Counted from the stretch's first letter, positions 50,222 to 58,886 are shown. The stretch is DNA of 64,000 nt from Enemella evansiae (GCF_002250705.1 NZ_NMVP01000012.1:310001-374000); one strand, 5' to 3'. A program made the numbers and translations. The notes: a model not told the origin generated them from the sequence alone.

Positions 50222-52141
50222 GTGACGGTGAGCGAATCCGGCGAACTCGCCCGGCGGACGGCGGCGGCCCGGGCCGCGCAGGCCCTGCACGACCTGGTGA
50301 CCACGGTGGCCGCGCCGACGGTGGCGCTGTCCGGGGCGTCCGGGGACATGGCACCGGGGCGCGCGGAGGGTGTGCTGCACGCCGACGTCCGGACCCTGTG
50401 CCGCAACGAGGTGCTTGTCGACGGTGAGCGGTTGACGCCGCTGGCCTGGTACGCCGACGGTGCGGAGACGGTCTTCGTCTCGACGGTCCAGGGGCCGAAG
50501 GATCCGGAGCTGCGGTTGGAGCGGCGGCGGGCGGTCCGCCCCGGTGAGCTGACCGAGACGCTGACCCTGCGCGGGCTGGATGATCTGGATCGGGAGGCGG
50601 TGCTGCTGGAGGTGCTGCTGGCCAGCGACGGCAGCAATGTGGGGGCGATCAAGCAGGGTACGCCGCAGCCGCCGATCACCTTCCCAGACGCGGATTCCGG
50701 GGAATCGGTCAGCTTCGGCGAGGACGTGGTCTCGACCCTCTCGGCACCGGGTGCCGAGGTGCTGGCCGAGGGTGAGGTGTTGCGACTGCGCTGGCGGGCA
50801 CCGCTGCCGGTCGGGGGTGAGCTGCGGCTGCAGTGGCGGTTGACGATGCGCGACGGTGGGGGTGTGCTGGTGGCGCCGAGCGACACCGGACTGCCGGTGG
50901 CGGCGCTGGCCGAGGCGGCGCTCGGCCCGGTCGCGGACCGTTATCGGCCCCAGCTCGAACCGTGGCTGCGGCAGTCGCTGCACGATCTGAACGGGTTGCG
51001 ACTGGCGACCGCGGATCGGCCGGTGGAGACCTTCTTCGCCGCCGGTGCGCCCTGGTATCTGACCCTGTTCGGCCGGGATTCGTTGTGGGCTTCGCGTTTC
51101 CTGGTCGAACTGGACTGGCGACCGGCCGCCGCGACCCTGCGTACGCTGGCCGCCCGCCAGGGTCGCCGCGAGGATCCGGAGGCCGCGGAACAACCGGGCA
51201 AGATCATGCACGAGCTGCGCCGCGGCACCTATGTGATGGCCGAGCTGACGCTGCCGCCGCTGTATTTCGGCACCATCGACGCGACCGCGCTGTGGGTGTG
51301 TCTGCTGCACGATGCCTGGCGGGCGGGGATGCCGGAGGCCGAGGTGCGCGAGCTGCTGCCGAACCTGCGCGCGGCGTTGGGTTGGATCACCGGCGGGGCC
51401 GATGCCGATGGTGACGGCTTCGCCGAATATCTGGACACCACCGGGCATGGATTGGCCAACCAGGGTTGGAAGGATTCGGCGGATTCGGTCCGGTTCCACG
51501 ACGGTTCGCGGGCCGAGGGGCCGATCGCACTGGTGGAGGTGCAGGGTTACGCGCATCAGGCGGCGCGGGCGGGCGCGGAACTGCTGGCGGCGTACGGCTC
51601 GGAGGAGGATGCCCGCGAGGTGACCCGGTTGCAGACCTGGGCCGCTGAGCTGGCGGATCGGTTCCGGGCCCGCTTCTGGTGCGAGCGCGACGGTGACCGG
51701 TTCCCTGCCCTGGCACTGGATGCGGCCAAGCAGCCGGTGGATTCGGTGACCTCGAACATCGGGCATCTGCTCGGTACCGGAATCCTGTCGGCCGAGGAGG
51801 AGGCGCTGGTCGCCGATCGGCTGGTACGCGAGGATCTGGACTCGGGGTTGGGGTTGCGCACGATGGCGAGCACCGAGGGCGGTTCTTCCCCGCTCAGCTA
51901 TCACTGCGGCAGCGTCTGGCCGCATGACACCGCGGTCGCGATCCGGGGCCTGCTGGTGGGCGGATTCGTCGACCAGGCACGGAAACTGGCCGAGGGACTG
52001 CTGGTCGCCTCGCAGGCCTTCCGTGGTCGGCTGCCGGAACTGTGGTCGGGCGACCCGGAGCCGATCCCCTACCCCGCCTCCTGCCATCCGCAGGCCTGGG
52101 CCGCCGCGTCGGTCTTCGTCGCGGCCCGCGCCCTCACCTGA
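50222..52141 (+). CDS. Glycogen-debranching-type amylo-alpha-1,6-glucosidase
   Basis: A 639-residue protein. Residues 20-220 are the N-terminal beta-sandwich of bacterial debranching-like proteins (GDMAPGRAEGVLHADVRTL). Residues 260-635 form the (alpha/alpha)6 barrel, with FGRDSLWASRFLVELDWRP, GTIDATALWVCLLHDAW, the probable acid region DTTGHGLANQGWKDSADSV and PLSYHCGSVWPHDTAVAIRG. Hydrolysis of alpha-1,6 or related glucosidic bonds is likely. GTG at 50222 begins 1 nt after the preceding stop, so it is coupled to the CNNM genes, an unexpected partnership. Confidence 0.85.
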   Translation: MTVSESGELARRTAAARAAQALHDLVTTVAAPTVALSGASGDMAPGRAEGVLHADVRTLCRNEVLVDGERLTPLAWYADGAETVFVSTVQGPKDPELRLERRRAVRPGELTETLTLRGLDDLDREAVLLEVLLASDGSNVGAIKQGTPQPPITFPDADSGESVSFGEDVVSTLSAPGAEVLAEGEVLRLRWRAPLPVGGELRLQWRLTMRDGGGVLVAPSDTGLPVAALAEAALGPVADRYRPQLEPWLRQSLHDLNGLRLATADRPVETFFAAGAPWYLTLFGRDSLWASRFLVELDWRPAAATLRTLAARQGRREDPEAAEQPGKIMHELRRGTYVMAELTLPPLYFGTIDATALWVCLLHDAWRAGMPEAEVRELLPNLRAALGWITGGADADGDGFAEYLDTTGHGLANQGWKDSADSVRFHDGSRAEGPIALVEVQGYAHQAARAGAELLAAYGSEEDAREVTRLQTWAAELADRFRARFWCERDGDRFPALALDAAKQPVDSVTSNIGHLLGTGILSAEEEALVADRLVREDLDSGLGLRTMASTEGGSSPLSYHCGSVWPHDTAVAIRGLLVGGFVDQARKLAEGLLVASQAFRGRLPELWSGDPEPIPYPASCHPQAWAAASVFVAARALT

Positions 52142-52366
52142 CGCTCATCGAGCAGCTCGCGCAGCGATCCCCCTCCGTTCATCGAGTAGCTCGCGCAGCG
52201 ATCCCCCTCGTTCATCGAGTAGCTCGCGCAGCGATCCCCCTCCGTTCATCGAGTAGCTCGCGCAGCGAGCGTGTCGAGATGAACCCAACGCAACCTGCTC
52301 ATCTCGACATGGCCGCCATTGTTCCGCTTCGCTGCGCATGGCGGCCTACTCGATGAGCGTTTGAGC
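52142..52366. repeat. Dispersed palindromic repeat with tandem expansion
   Basis: Four head-to-tail units of about 34 bp (each starting GTTCATCGAGTAGCTCGCG, or the GCTCATCGAGCAG variant, followed by CAGCGATCCCCCTC) cover 52142-52280. The last unit closes with GAGCGTGTCGAGATGAAC. A second, inverted-type copy with stem GCCGCCAT/ATGGCGGC follows at 52299-52362. It fills the convergent junction between the debranching-type gene and the MarR gene. Confidence 0.9.
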
Positions 52367-52370
52367 GTGG

Positions 52371-52883
52371 TCAGCCCGTCCGGTCGTGCCGGGGAGCCAC
52401 CCCGAACTCGTCCTCGAAACTCGCCAGCAGCCTTGCCAGCAAGGGATTCAGCCGGGTGAGCTGGGCCGGGGCGAGCGCACCGAAGAGCTCGGCCTCGATG
52501 GCGGTCCGGGTGGCGGTGGCCCGCCGCCAGCGCCGCCGTCCGGCGGTGGTCAGGCGTACCGGGCGGCTGCGGCCGTCGGCCCCGGCCACCGGTTCGACCA
52601 GGCCGGCCTCGGTGAGCCGGGCGATCCGGACACTGACCGTGCCCGAGGTGAGGCCGAGTTGATCCATCAGCAGGCTGGGCCGGCACGGTCCCCCGGCGCG
52701 CTCGATCACCGAGAGCGCCTCCCAGTCGGCCAGGCTGAGTCCGTTCTCGTTGGCCGCGCGCTCCAGCACCCGGTTGAACTGCCGAGCGAGCCGGCCGATC
52801 CGCTGCCGCGCCGCTTCCACCTCCGCATCCACTGGGTCCATCTGTGCCAGCCACATTTCGAGTTCGTTCTCGACCGAGTCCAC
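52371..52883 (-). CDS. MarR-family regulator
   Basis: A 170-residue winged-helix repressor. The DNA-binding part is LSLADWEALSVIERAGGPCRPSLLMDQLGLTSGTVSVRIARL, followed by the wing GADGRSRPVRLT; helices at both ends form the dimer interface. GTG at 52883 is preceded by AAAGGGG; a TTG at 52910 in frame lies inside the operator and is less likely. It is divergent from the short-chain dehydrogenase gene and probably represses both via the two palindromes between them. Confidence 0.88.
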   Translation of the reverse strand: MDSVENELEMWLAQMDPVDAEVEAARQRIGRLARQFNRVLERAANENGLSLADWEALSVIERAGGPCRPSLLMDQLGLTSGTVSVRIARLTEAGLVEPVAGADGRSRPVRLTTAGRRRWRRATATRTAIEAELFGALAPAQLTRLNPLLARLLASFEDEFGVAPRHDRTG

Positions 52884-52896
52884 ACCGAGCCCCTTT

Positions 52897-52937
52897 ATCT
52901 TGAACCTCAAGATGATCTAATGTCTTGATTCTCAAGA
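52897..52937. promoter_or_regulatory. Tandem MarR operators
   Basis: Two near-identical palindromes: ATCTTGA-ACC-TCAAGAT at 52897-52913 and TCTTGA-TTC-TCAAGA at 52923-52937, with centres 25 bp apart. They lie between the divergent MarR and dehydrogenase genes and match the size of MarR dimer sites. Confidence 0.75.
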
Positions 52938-52952
52938 TATCAGGAGGAGAAC

Positions 52953-53768
52953 ATGGCTGTCTGGTTCATCACCGGAACGAGCAGCGGCTTCGGCCGCGCG
53001 ATCGCCGAGCAGGCCCGGGAGCAGGGGCATACCGTCGTCGCGACGGCCCGGGACACCGGGGCGATCGCCGACTTCACCGATGCCCTGCGACTGGATGTCA
53101 CAGATCAGGCATCGATCGATGCCGCGGTCGGCGAGGCCATCGCCCGGCACGGCCGGATCGACGTGCTGGTGAACAATGCGGGGCACGGGCACCTGGGTGC
53201 GGCGGAGGAGGTGACACCCGAGGAACTGACCGCACTGTGGGAGGTGAACGTGCTCGGCGCCTTCCGGGTGACCCGGGCCGTGCTGCCCCAGTTGCGCGCC
53301 CAGGGCGGCGGGCACATCGTGCAGTTGTCCTCGGTGGGCGGGGTGGTCGGCAATCCCGGCCATGCGGCCTACGCCACCACGAAGTTCGCCCTGGAAGGAA
53401 TGTCGGAGGCGCTGGCCGGGGAAGTACGCGACCTGGGGATCCGGGTGACGATCGTCGAACCGGGGCCGTTCCGCACCGACTTCGCCGGCCGCTCGATCGG
53501 CCGGGCGGAACCGCTGGCGGCGTACGACGAGACCCCGGCCGGGCAACTGCGGCGCGGTTTCGGCGACCAGGACGGTCAGCAGCCCAACGATCCGGTCGCC
53601 GGCGCACGCGTCATCCTGGCCGCTGTCGCGGACCCGGATTCCCCACTGCGGTTGCCGTTGGGCCCGGAGGCGGTGCAGCGGATCCGGACCAAGCTCACCG
53701 ATCAGCTGGCCGACCTGGACCGGTGGGAGGAGCGGTTGGTGGACACGCGGTACGCCAACGGCGGGTGA
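52953..53768 (+). CDS. Short-chain dehydrogenase/reductase
   Basis: A 271-residue classical SDR. The NAD(P) motif is WFITGTSSGFGRAIAEQA, followed by the NNAGHG strand, catalytic Ser in VQLSSVGGV, and the Tyr-Lys pair in YATTKFALEG. AGGAGGAG precedes the ATG at 52953. Arg/Thr around ATARDTG suggests NADPH preference, a weak inference. Control by the divergent MarR repressor suggests induction by a small phenolic or lipophilic compound that the enzyme reduces. Confidence 0.92.
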   Translation: MAVWFITGTSSGFGRAIAEQAREQGHTVVATARDTGAIADFTDALRLDVTDQASIDAAVGEAIARHGRIDVLVNNAGHGHLGAAEEVTPEELTALWEVNVLGAFRVTRAVLPQLRAQGGGHIVQLSSVGGVVGNPGHAAYATTKFALEGMSEALAGEVRDLGIRVTIVEPGPFRTDFAGRSIGRAEPLAAYDETPAGQLRRGFGDQDGQQPNDPVAGARVILAAVADPDSPLRLPLGPEAVQRIRTKLTDQLADLDRWEERLVDTRYANGG

Positions 53769-53808
53769 GCGAGCGCCAGCGAGTCGAAGCCTCGGAGGGG
53801 ACGGGGAG

Positions 53809-53870
53809 TCATCTCGACACGGCTGCCATTGCTCCGCTTCGCTCCGCATGGCGGCCTACTCGATGAGCGT
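53809..53870. repeat. Dispersed palindromic repeat
   Basis: A canonical copy: TCATCTCGACACGGC, stem GCCAT/ATGGC around TGCTCCGCTTCGCTCCGC, then GGCCTACTCGATGAGCG. It lies between the convergent dehydrogenase and SanA-like genes. Confidence 0.88.
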
Positions 53871-53878
53871 GGGTCCCA

Positions 53879-54541
53879 CTAGCGCAGCGCTTCGGTGACG
53901 CTGGTCTCCTTGGAGCCGAGGATCGGGGTGCGGCGGGTGGCGACGTCCCACATCATCTTGAAGTTGGCGAAGAGTTCCCGCACCTGGCCGGAACGCCAGG
54001 TGCTGCCATAGGTGCGGACGGAGTAGTCGCCGACACCCTGGGCATCGACGCCGACGAGCCGGCAGGTCGTCACCGCGCGGGGGATGTGATAGCCCTGTGT
54101 GACCAGCGTCAGCCGGTCGACACCGAAGATCTGCTTGGCACGTACGCATGAGTCGTAGGTGTCGAAGCCGGCGTAGTCGGCGACCACCTTGCCGGCCGGA
54201 ACCCCGTTGCGGATCAGGTAATTCCGCATCCCGTCCGGCTCGTTGTAGTGCTCCTCACCGTTGTCCCCGGAGACCAGGATCACCTTGACCTTGCCGGCCT
54301 CGAGCAACCGCTGCGCCAGATCGAGACGGCCCTTCAGATAGGGCGAGGGGGTGCCATCGGGATAGATCTCCGCGCCGAGCACCAGCGCCACCGGGGCGAA
54401 GGGCACCTTCTGGGCGGAGAAGGTCTGCGGCTGGGCGGTGGACCGGACGAATCCGGCCGTACCCAGCACCGCCAGCGCACCCGCCACGCCCACCACCGCA
54501 CACGTCACGACCGCGCGCTTGAGGAACCGAGCAGCGGGCAT
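53879..54541 (-). CDS. SanA/ElyC-like DUF218 envelope protein
   Basis: A 220-residue protein with one N-terminal transmembrane helix (residues 10-32) and a DUF218 domain: VALVLGAEIYPDGTPSPYLKGRLDLA, VKVILVSGDNGEEHYNEPDGM and LVTQGYHIPRAVTTCRLVG. SanA homologues influence envelope permeability and vancomycin sensitivity in enterobacteria; the actinobacterial members are less studied. ATG at 54541 follows TATTCT by 6 nt, so leaderless translation is likely. Confidence 0.88.
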   Translation of the reverse strand: MPAARFLKRAVVTCAVVGVAGALAVLGTAGFVRSTAQPQTFSAQKVPFAPVALVLGAEIYPDGTPSPYLKGRLDLAQRLLEAGKVKVILVSGDNGEEHYNEPDGMRNYLIRNGVPAGKVVADYAGFDTYDSCVRAKQIFGVDRLTLVTQGYHIPRAVTTCRLVGVDAQGVGDYSVRTYGSTWRSGQVRELFANFKMMWDVATRRTPILGSKETSVTEALR

Positions 54542-54579
54542 GTCGCCAGAATAGTTGGGCCGGGAAAGACCCGGCCGCC

Positions 54580-56256
54580 TCAGCGACGATGCGCCAGGTA
54601 GTAGCGGATCAGCGCACTGGTGGACTGGTCCTGCTCGGCCAGCGCGGCCTCGTCACCCCCGACCGCGGGAGTCAGTTCCTTGGCGAGCTGCTTGCCCAGC
54701 TCGACGCCCCACTGGTCGAAGGAGTCGATCCCCCAGACCACGCCCTGGGTGAAGGTGATGTGCTCATAGAGCGCGATCAGCTGGCCCAGCACCGAGGGGC
54801 TCAGCTCCGGGGCCATGATCGAGGTGGACGGCCGGTCGCCGGAGAAGACCCGCGCCGGCACGATCTCCTCCGGCGTACCCTCCGCCCGCACCTCGTCGGC
54901 GGTCTTGCCGAAGGCGAGCGCCTTGGTCTGGGCGAAGAAATTCGCCAGGAACAGCTCGTGCACGTCGGCGTCGCCGTCCTTCAGCGGATGGGCCGGGTTG
55001 GCGAAGGCGATGAAGTCGGTCGGGATCAGCCGGGTGCCCTGGTGGATCAGCTGATAGAAGGCGTGCTGGCCGTTGGTGCCGGGCTCACCCCAGAACACCT
55101 CGCCGGTGGAGGTGGTGACCGGGCTGCCGTCCCAGCGCACCGACTTGCCGTTGGATTCCATGGTCAACTGCTGCAGATAGGCCGGGAAGCGGTGCAGGTA
55201 CTGGCTGTAGGGCAGCACGGCGTGACTCTGCGCACCGAGGAAGTTGTCGTACCAGACGTTCAGCAGGCCCATCAGCATCGGTACGTTGCCGGCGATCGGG
55301 GTGTTCTTGAAGTGCTCGTCGATCGTCCGGAAGCCGGCCAGGAAATCGGCGAACCGTTCGGGTCCGATGAAGATCGCGATCGAGGTGCCGATGGTCGAGT
55401 CGACCGAGTAGCGCCCGCCGACCCAGTCCCAGAAGCCGAAGGCGTTCGCCGGATCGATGCCGAAGGCCTCGACCTTGTCCAGAGCGGTGGAGACGGCCAC
55501 GAAATGCTGGGAGACGGCGCGGCGGGCGTCGTCCTCGCTGTCGCCGACGATGCCCCGCTCGCGGAGTTGATCAAGGATCCAGGTCCGCGCCAGCCGGGCG
55601 TTGGTGAGGGTCTCCAGGGTGCTGAAGGTTTTGGAGGCGACGATGAACAGCGTGGTCTCGGGGTCCAGGCCGAAGGTCTTCTCGGCCAGGTCCGTCGGAT
55701 CGATGTTGGAGATGAAGCGGCACTCCAGGCCCAGCTTGCCGTAGGGCTTGAGCGCCTCGTAGACCATCACCGGACCAAGATCAGATCCGCCGATACCGAT
55801 GTTGATCACGGTCTGCACCGGTTTGCCGGTGACCCCGGTCCACTCGCCGCTGCGCACCTGGTCGGCGAAGGCGTACATCTTGTCCAGCTCACCGTGCACG
55901 TCGGCGACCACGTCCTGGCCGTCGACGGTCAGCTTCGCCTCCCGCGGCAGCCGCAGCACGGTGTGCAGCACGGCCCGGTCCTCGGTGACGTTGATGTGAT
56001 CACCGCGGAACATCGCCTCGGCGCGTTCGGGTACGCCGACCTCGCGGGCCAGCTGCACCAGTGCCTGCGCGATCGGCGGGGTGATCAGGTTCTTGGACAG
56101 GTCGACGACCAGATCGCCGGCGGTCAGCGTCATCGCCTCGGTCCGCTTCGGGTCGCTGGCGAACCAGCCCCGCAGATCGGGCTCGAAGGCGTCGGCCAGG
56201 TCGGTGAGCGTGGCCCAGGGTGCGGTGGCGGTGGCATCAACGGGAGCGCTGGTCAT
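54580..56256 (-). CDS. pgi: Glucose-6-phosphate isomerase
   Basis: A 558-residue glycolytic enzyme interconverting glucose 6-phosphate and fructose 6-phosphate. Family motifs: [54 protein letters not shown], the active-site region [18 protein letters not shown] and the C-terminal [19 protein letters not shown] with the catalytic Lys. ATG at 56256 is preceded by TAGAGT at 7 nt. The length fits the long bacterial form. Together with the mutarotase, ppgK and ppdK it covers upper-glycolysis steps in the window. Confidence 0.97.
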   Translation of the reverse strand: MTSAPVDATATAPWATLTDLADAFEPDLRGWFASDPKRTEAMTLTAGDLVVDLSKNLITPPIAQALVQLAREVGVPERAEAMFRGDHINVTEDRAVLHTVLRLPREAKLTVDGQDVVADVHGELDKMYAFADQVRSGEWTGVTGKPVQTVINIGIGGSDLGPVMVYEALKPYGKLGLECRFISNIDPTDLAEKTFGLDPETTLFIVASKTFSTLETLTNARLARTWILDQLRERGIVGDSEDDARRAVSQHFVAVSTALDKVEAFGIDPANAFGFWDWVGGRYSVDSTIGTSIAIFIGPERFADFLAGFRTIDEHFKNTPIAGNVPMLMGLLNVWYDNFLGAQSHAVLPYSQYLHRFPAYLQQLTMESNGKSVRWDGSPVTTSTGEVFWGEPGTNGQHAFYQLIHQGTRLIPTDFIAFANPAHPLKDGDADVHELFLANFFAQTKALAFGKTADEVRAEGTPEEIVPARVFSGDRPSTSIMAPELSPSVLGQLIALYEHITFTQGVVWGIDSFDQWGVELGKQLAKELTPAVGGDEAALAEQDQSTSALIRYYLAHRR

Positions 56257-56348
56257 GGGGCCAACTCTAGGACGCCGGCCGCCTCCGTTGGGGCGAGGTC
56301 CCCGCGGGTACCGTGGGTCGAGGAACGACTCTCATCGAGGAGGACCGG

Positions 56349-56678
56349 ATGACCCCGCAGGAACAGTGGTCGGACAAGCGCGAGCGGCAGTACGAGCACA
56401 TCAAGGAAGGGCTCACCGAACGGGGCCGCGACGAGGACACCGCCGAGGAGATCGCCGCCCGCACGGTGAACAAGGAACGCGCCCGCGCCGGCGAATCGAA
56501 GCAGGCCAGCAAAACCTCGACCGAAGACATCTCCTCGGAACGGCGCGGCGGCCTGCGCTCGCACAGCGGTCCCGGCGGGCGTACCAGAGACCAGTTGTAC
56601 GCCGAGGCGAAACGCAAGGGCATCAAGGGCCGTTCGAACATGACCAAGGACCAGTTGGAGCGGGAGCTGGACCGCTGA
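56349..56678 (+). CDS. Small basic protein with Rho-N/SAP-like C-terminus
   Basis: A 109-residue highly charged protein. The first 70 residues are helical and polar (REROYEHIKEGL-like, with AEEIAARTVNKERARAGE). The last 30 (RDQLYAEAKRKGIKGRSNMTKDQLERELDR in outline) match the short helix-extended-helix Rho-N/SAP motif that binds nucleic acids. Proteins of this kind are often labelled plasmid-stabilisation-like in actinobacteria without evidence of that function. GAGGAGG precedes the ATG at 56349. Confidence 0.75.
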   Translation: MTPQEQWSDKRERQYEHIKEGLTERGRDEDTAEEIAARTVNKERARAGESKQASKTSTEDISSERRGGLRSHSGPGGRTRDQLYAEAKRKGIKGRSNMTKDQLERELDR

Positions 56679-56710
56679 CCGATCCGGACCGCGCGCGCTA
56701 GATTCGATGC

Positions 56711-58270
56711 ATGCCGGTCGCAGCCAAGGATCCCGTCGAACTGGATGAGGTACGCCTGGCGCGTCGGCACGAGGAGAGCGAGCTCTGGGAGCCGCTCACC
56801 GCCGGGGCGGAATCGGAGTTCCGGGTGGACCTGGAGCGGCTGCGGTTCGCACCGGCGTTCGCCCGGTTGGCCGATGTCACCCAGGTGGTCACCGCCGACG
56901 CGACCGACGGGGTGGTGCACAACCGGCTCACCCATTCGATCAAGGTCACCGCGCTGGCGCGCGGGATCGCGGTCGGGTTGCGGCAGATCGCCGACCCGGC
57001 CGATATCGAGCGCTGGGGCGGGCTGGACCACGTCGTCGCGCAGGCCGGTGCCGTCGCCCACGATCTGGGGCATCCACCCTTCGGCCATCTCGGCGAGCGC
57101 ACCCTGGACCGGATCGCCCGGGAGCGGTTCGGGCTGGCCGACGGTTTCGAGGGGAACGCGCAGACCTTCCGGATCATCACCGAGCTGGAGGTGCACGGCG
57201 CACACGACGACGGGCTGAACCTGACCGCGGCGGCCCGGGCGGCGGTGTTGAAGTATCCGTGGGGCCGGTTCCATGCACCCGATCCGCATCCGAGCCAGTG
57301 GCAGGACCGGCCGCGTGGGGCGAACCCGGGTGCGCACGGCTCGGGGGCCGCGAAGTTCAACGCCTACGTCCCCGATCTGGCCGAGATGCTGGAGGTGCTG
57401 CAGGGTTTCGAACTGCCGCCGGGCCGGCAGACGCTGGAGTGCGCGGTGATGGATCTCGCCGACGACATCGCCTACTCACTGCACGATCTGGAGGACTTCC
57501 ACCGCTCCGGAGTGCTGCAGTACTCCCCCATCTCGGGCGAGTTCCGCAGCTGGCTGGGCGAGCAGGAGCGCTGGCTCGGCGTACCCGATGCCGAACTGGA
57601 GACCCTGGTCCGCAAGCCGGGTGCAGGTCTGGAACGGCTGCGGCGCGCGGCGCGGGACAAGGATGACTGGGTGTTCGACGACGACATCTTCACCGAGGCG
57701 GTGAAGATCGTCGGAACCGAGTTCGTCGACGGGGTGCTGGTGACCCCGTTCGACGGGTCACGCGAGGCGGACCGGGCGATCTCGGGGTTCGTGAGCCGCT
57801 GGATCGACCACTTCACCGCGGCGGTCCGGATGAACCCGGACCCGGCGACCGCGCGGACACCGGTGGTGACGGTCAACCCGCTGGAGTGGCACCAGATCCA
57901 GGTGCTGAAGTTCATGCACCAGTACTTCGTGCTGCACCGCCCGGATCTGGCGATGGTGCAGCGCGGCCAGTCGATGCTGCTCACCGATCTGGTGGAGACC
58001 TTCGACTCGTGGCTGAGCGACCGGTTCGACGCGACCAGGGCGCCGCGGCGGTTGCTCGATCTGGTGGCCCTGTCCGAGCAGGGGCATCAGCGGGTACGCG
58101 AGGAGCATCCCGAGTGGTTGGACGGGCGAACCGACCGCGGCGACGTCGCGCGGATGGCGCGCGGGCGGGCGATCACCGACTTCGTGGCCGGTTTGAGTGA
58201 TGCCCAGGCCGTGGCGTACGCCGGCCGGCTCGGCCCGTCCTCGGGGCTGCTCTGGGCCAGCGGGGTCTAG
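56711..58270 (+). CDS. dgt: Deoxyguanosinetriphosphate triphosphohydrolase-like HD protein
   Basis: A 519-residue HD-superfamily enzyme that hydrolyses dGTP (or other dNTPs) to the nucleoside and triphosphate. The metal site is spread over VVHNRLTHSIKVTALARG, AVAHDLGHPPFGHLGE and MDLADDIAYSLHDLEDF. TAGATT ends 6 nt before the ATG at 56711. The length is at the long end of the family. It may tune the dNTP pool or limit phage replication. Confidence 0.92.
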   Translation: MPVAAKDPVELDEVRLARRHEESELWEPLTAGAESEFRVDLERLRFAPAFARLADVTQVVTADATDGVVHNRLTHSIKVTALARGIAVGLRQIADPADIERWGGLDHVVAQAGAVAHDLGHPPFGHLGERTLDRIARERFGLADGFEGNAQTFRIITELEVHGAHDDGLNLTAAARAAVLKYPWGRFHAPDPHPSQWQDRPRGANPGAHGSGAAKFNAYVPDLAEMLEVLQGFELPPGRQTLECAVMDLADDIAYSLHDLEDFHRSGVLQYSPISGEFRSWLGEQERWLGVPDAELETLVRKPGAGLERLRRAARDKDDWVFDDDIFTEAVKIVGTEFVDGVLVTPFDGSREADRAISGFVSRWIDHFTAAVRMNPDPATARTPVVTVNPLEWHQIQVLKFMHQYFVLHRPDLAMVQRGQSMLLTDLVETFDSWLSDRFDATRAPRRLLDLVALSEQGHQRVREEHPEWLDGRTDRGDVARMARGRAITDFVAGLSDAQAVAYAGRLGPSSGLLWASGV

Positions 58271-58326
58271 GACCGCGGCCGCGGAGCAGCTACCTGGGGG
58301 TGTGGCCCCAGGGGTGGCTCAATCGC

Positions 58327-58476
58327 TCAGTAGAGGCGCGAGCGCTGGGCGACGAGGATCAGCTCGTCGCGCATCGCCGGGGTGGCGGCGCTGTTGATCG
58401 CGCGCTGCACGGCCCGCTGGGTGCGGTTGGCGGCGCGACGCTGGCGGAAGTTCTTGGCGAAGGACATGCTGTTCAT
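58327..58476 (-). CDS. Small basic conserved protein (49 residues)
   Basis: A short open frame, MNSMSFAKNFRQRRAANRTQ... ending RDELILVAQRSRLY, with 10 Arg residues in 49, mostly in the first half. It is amphipathic and probably helical. GGAAAG stands just before the first ATG (58476) and 9 nt before a second ATG (58467), so the shorter start may be used. It is convergent with the dGTPase gene, 56 bp away. The coding call rests on composition and third-position GC; function is unknown, possibly nucleic-acid binding. Confidence 0.65.
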   Translation of the reverse strand: MNSMSFAKNFRQRRAANRTQRAVQRAINSAATPAMRDELILVAQRSRLY

Positions 58477-58845
58477 CTTTCCGACGAACCCTGACCCGCA
58501 GGTCGGGGAATTTTCTGTGATTAGGGGTTGTCGCCAATGACATCTTCAGTATAGGCGTCTGACTACGGGAAATCCAATTGGATATGCGCTGGGTGATATG
58601 ACCTGGATCACCCCTGCGGGACAGCGTGTGGGCCATGACACAGCAGCACGATCCGACCACGGCTCCGGCGGCGGTTGGCCTCCGCGCCATCGGGGACGAG
58701 CCCGTCCACGGCCGGTAGGTAGGTAGAATAAATGATCATGGAATATTCGTACCTGCATACGTATGTTTGCAGATGAAGGTCCGGATATTCCTTGATCATT
58801 TTGGGAACCCGGCGCGTAGGCGAACCCGACGATCCCGGAAAACGA
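58477..58845. other. Non-coding, AT-richer gap with several inverted repeats
   Basis: About 370 bp with no convincing gene. It holds GGGTGAT/ATCACCC (58591-58597 and 58607-58613), a 27-codon open frame (58635-58718, MTQQHDPTTAP...) that could be a remnant, a GGTAGGTAGGTAG run near 58714-58726, and the large palindromic element listed separately. Base composition around 58725-58802 is clearly more AT-rich than the rest of the window. Confidence 0.5.
58730..58801. repeat. AT-rich 19-bp inverted repeat element (72 bp)
   Basis: The left arm 58730-58748 (AAATGATCATGGAATATTC) and right arm 58783-58801 (GGATATTCCTTGATCATTT) match at 17 of 19 positions. Inside lie CATACGTATG, a perfect 10-bp palindrome, and CTGCA/TGCAG. 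It resembles a miniature inverted-repeat element or a large operator, and its composition is foreign to the chromosome. Confidence 0.65.
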
Positions 58846-58875
58846 CGAAGCCCCCTGCCGGAGCAGGGGGCTTCG
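58846..58875 (-). terminator. Intrinsic terminator of the SH3/M15-like gene
   Basis: CGAAGCCCCCTGC and GCAGGGGGCTTCG form a 13-bp stem with a 4-nt loop, 11 bp beyond the stop codon. Reading on the minus strand it is followed by TCGTTTTCC, giving a short T-run. Confidence 0.85.
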
Positions 58876-58886
58876 CGGGTCTCGGC

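Noticed and set aside
194..53870. The dispersed repeats as CRISPR repeats
   Set aside because: Copies are scattered singly with variable sizes and no regular spacers. The tandem array at 52142 has units directly abutting with no spacers.
58635..58718. 27-codon plus-strand open frame as a gene
   Set aside because: No ribosome site, no recognisable motif and it is followed by a GGTAGGTAG run; kept only as a possible remnant in the gap description.
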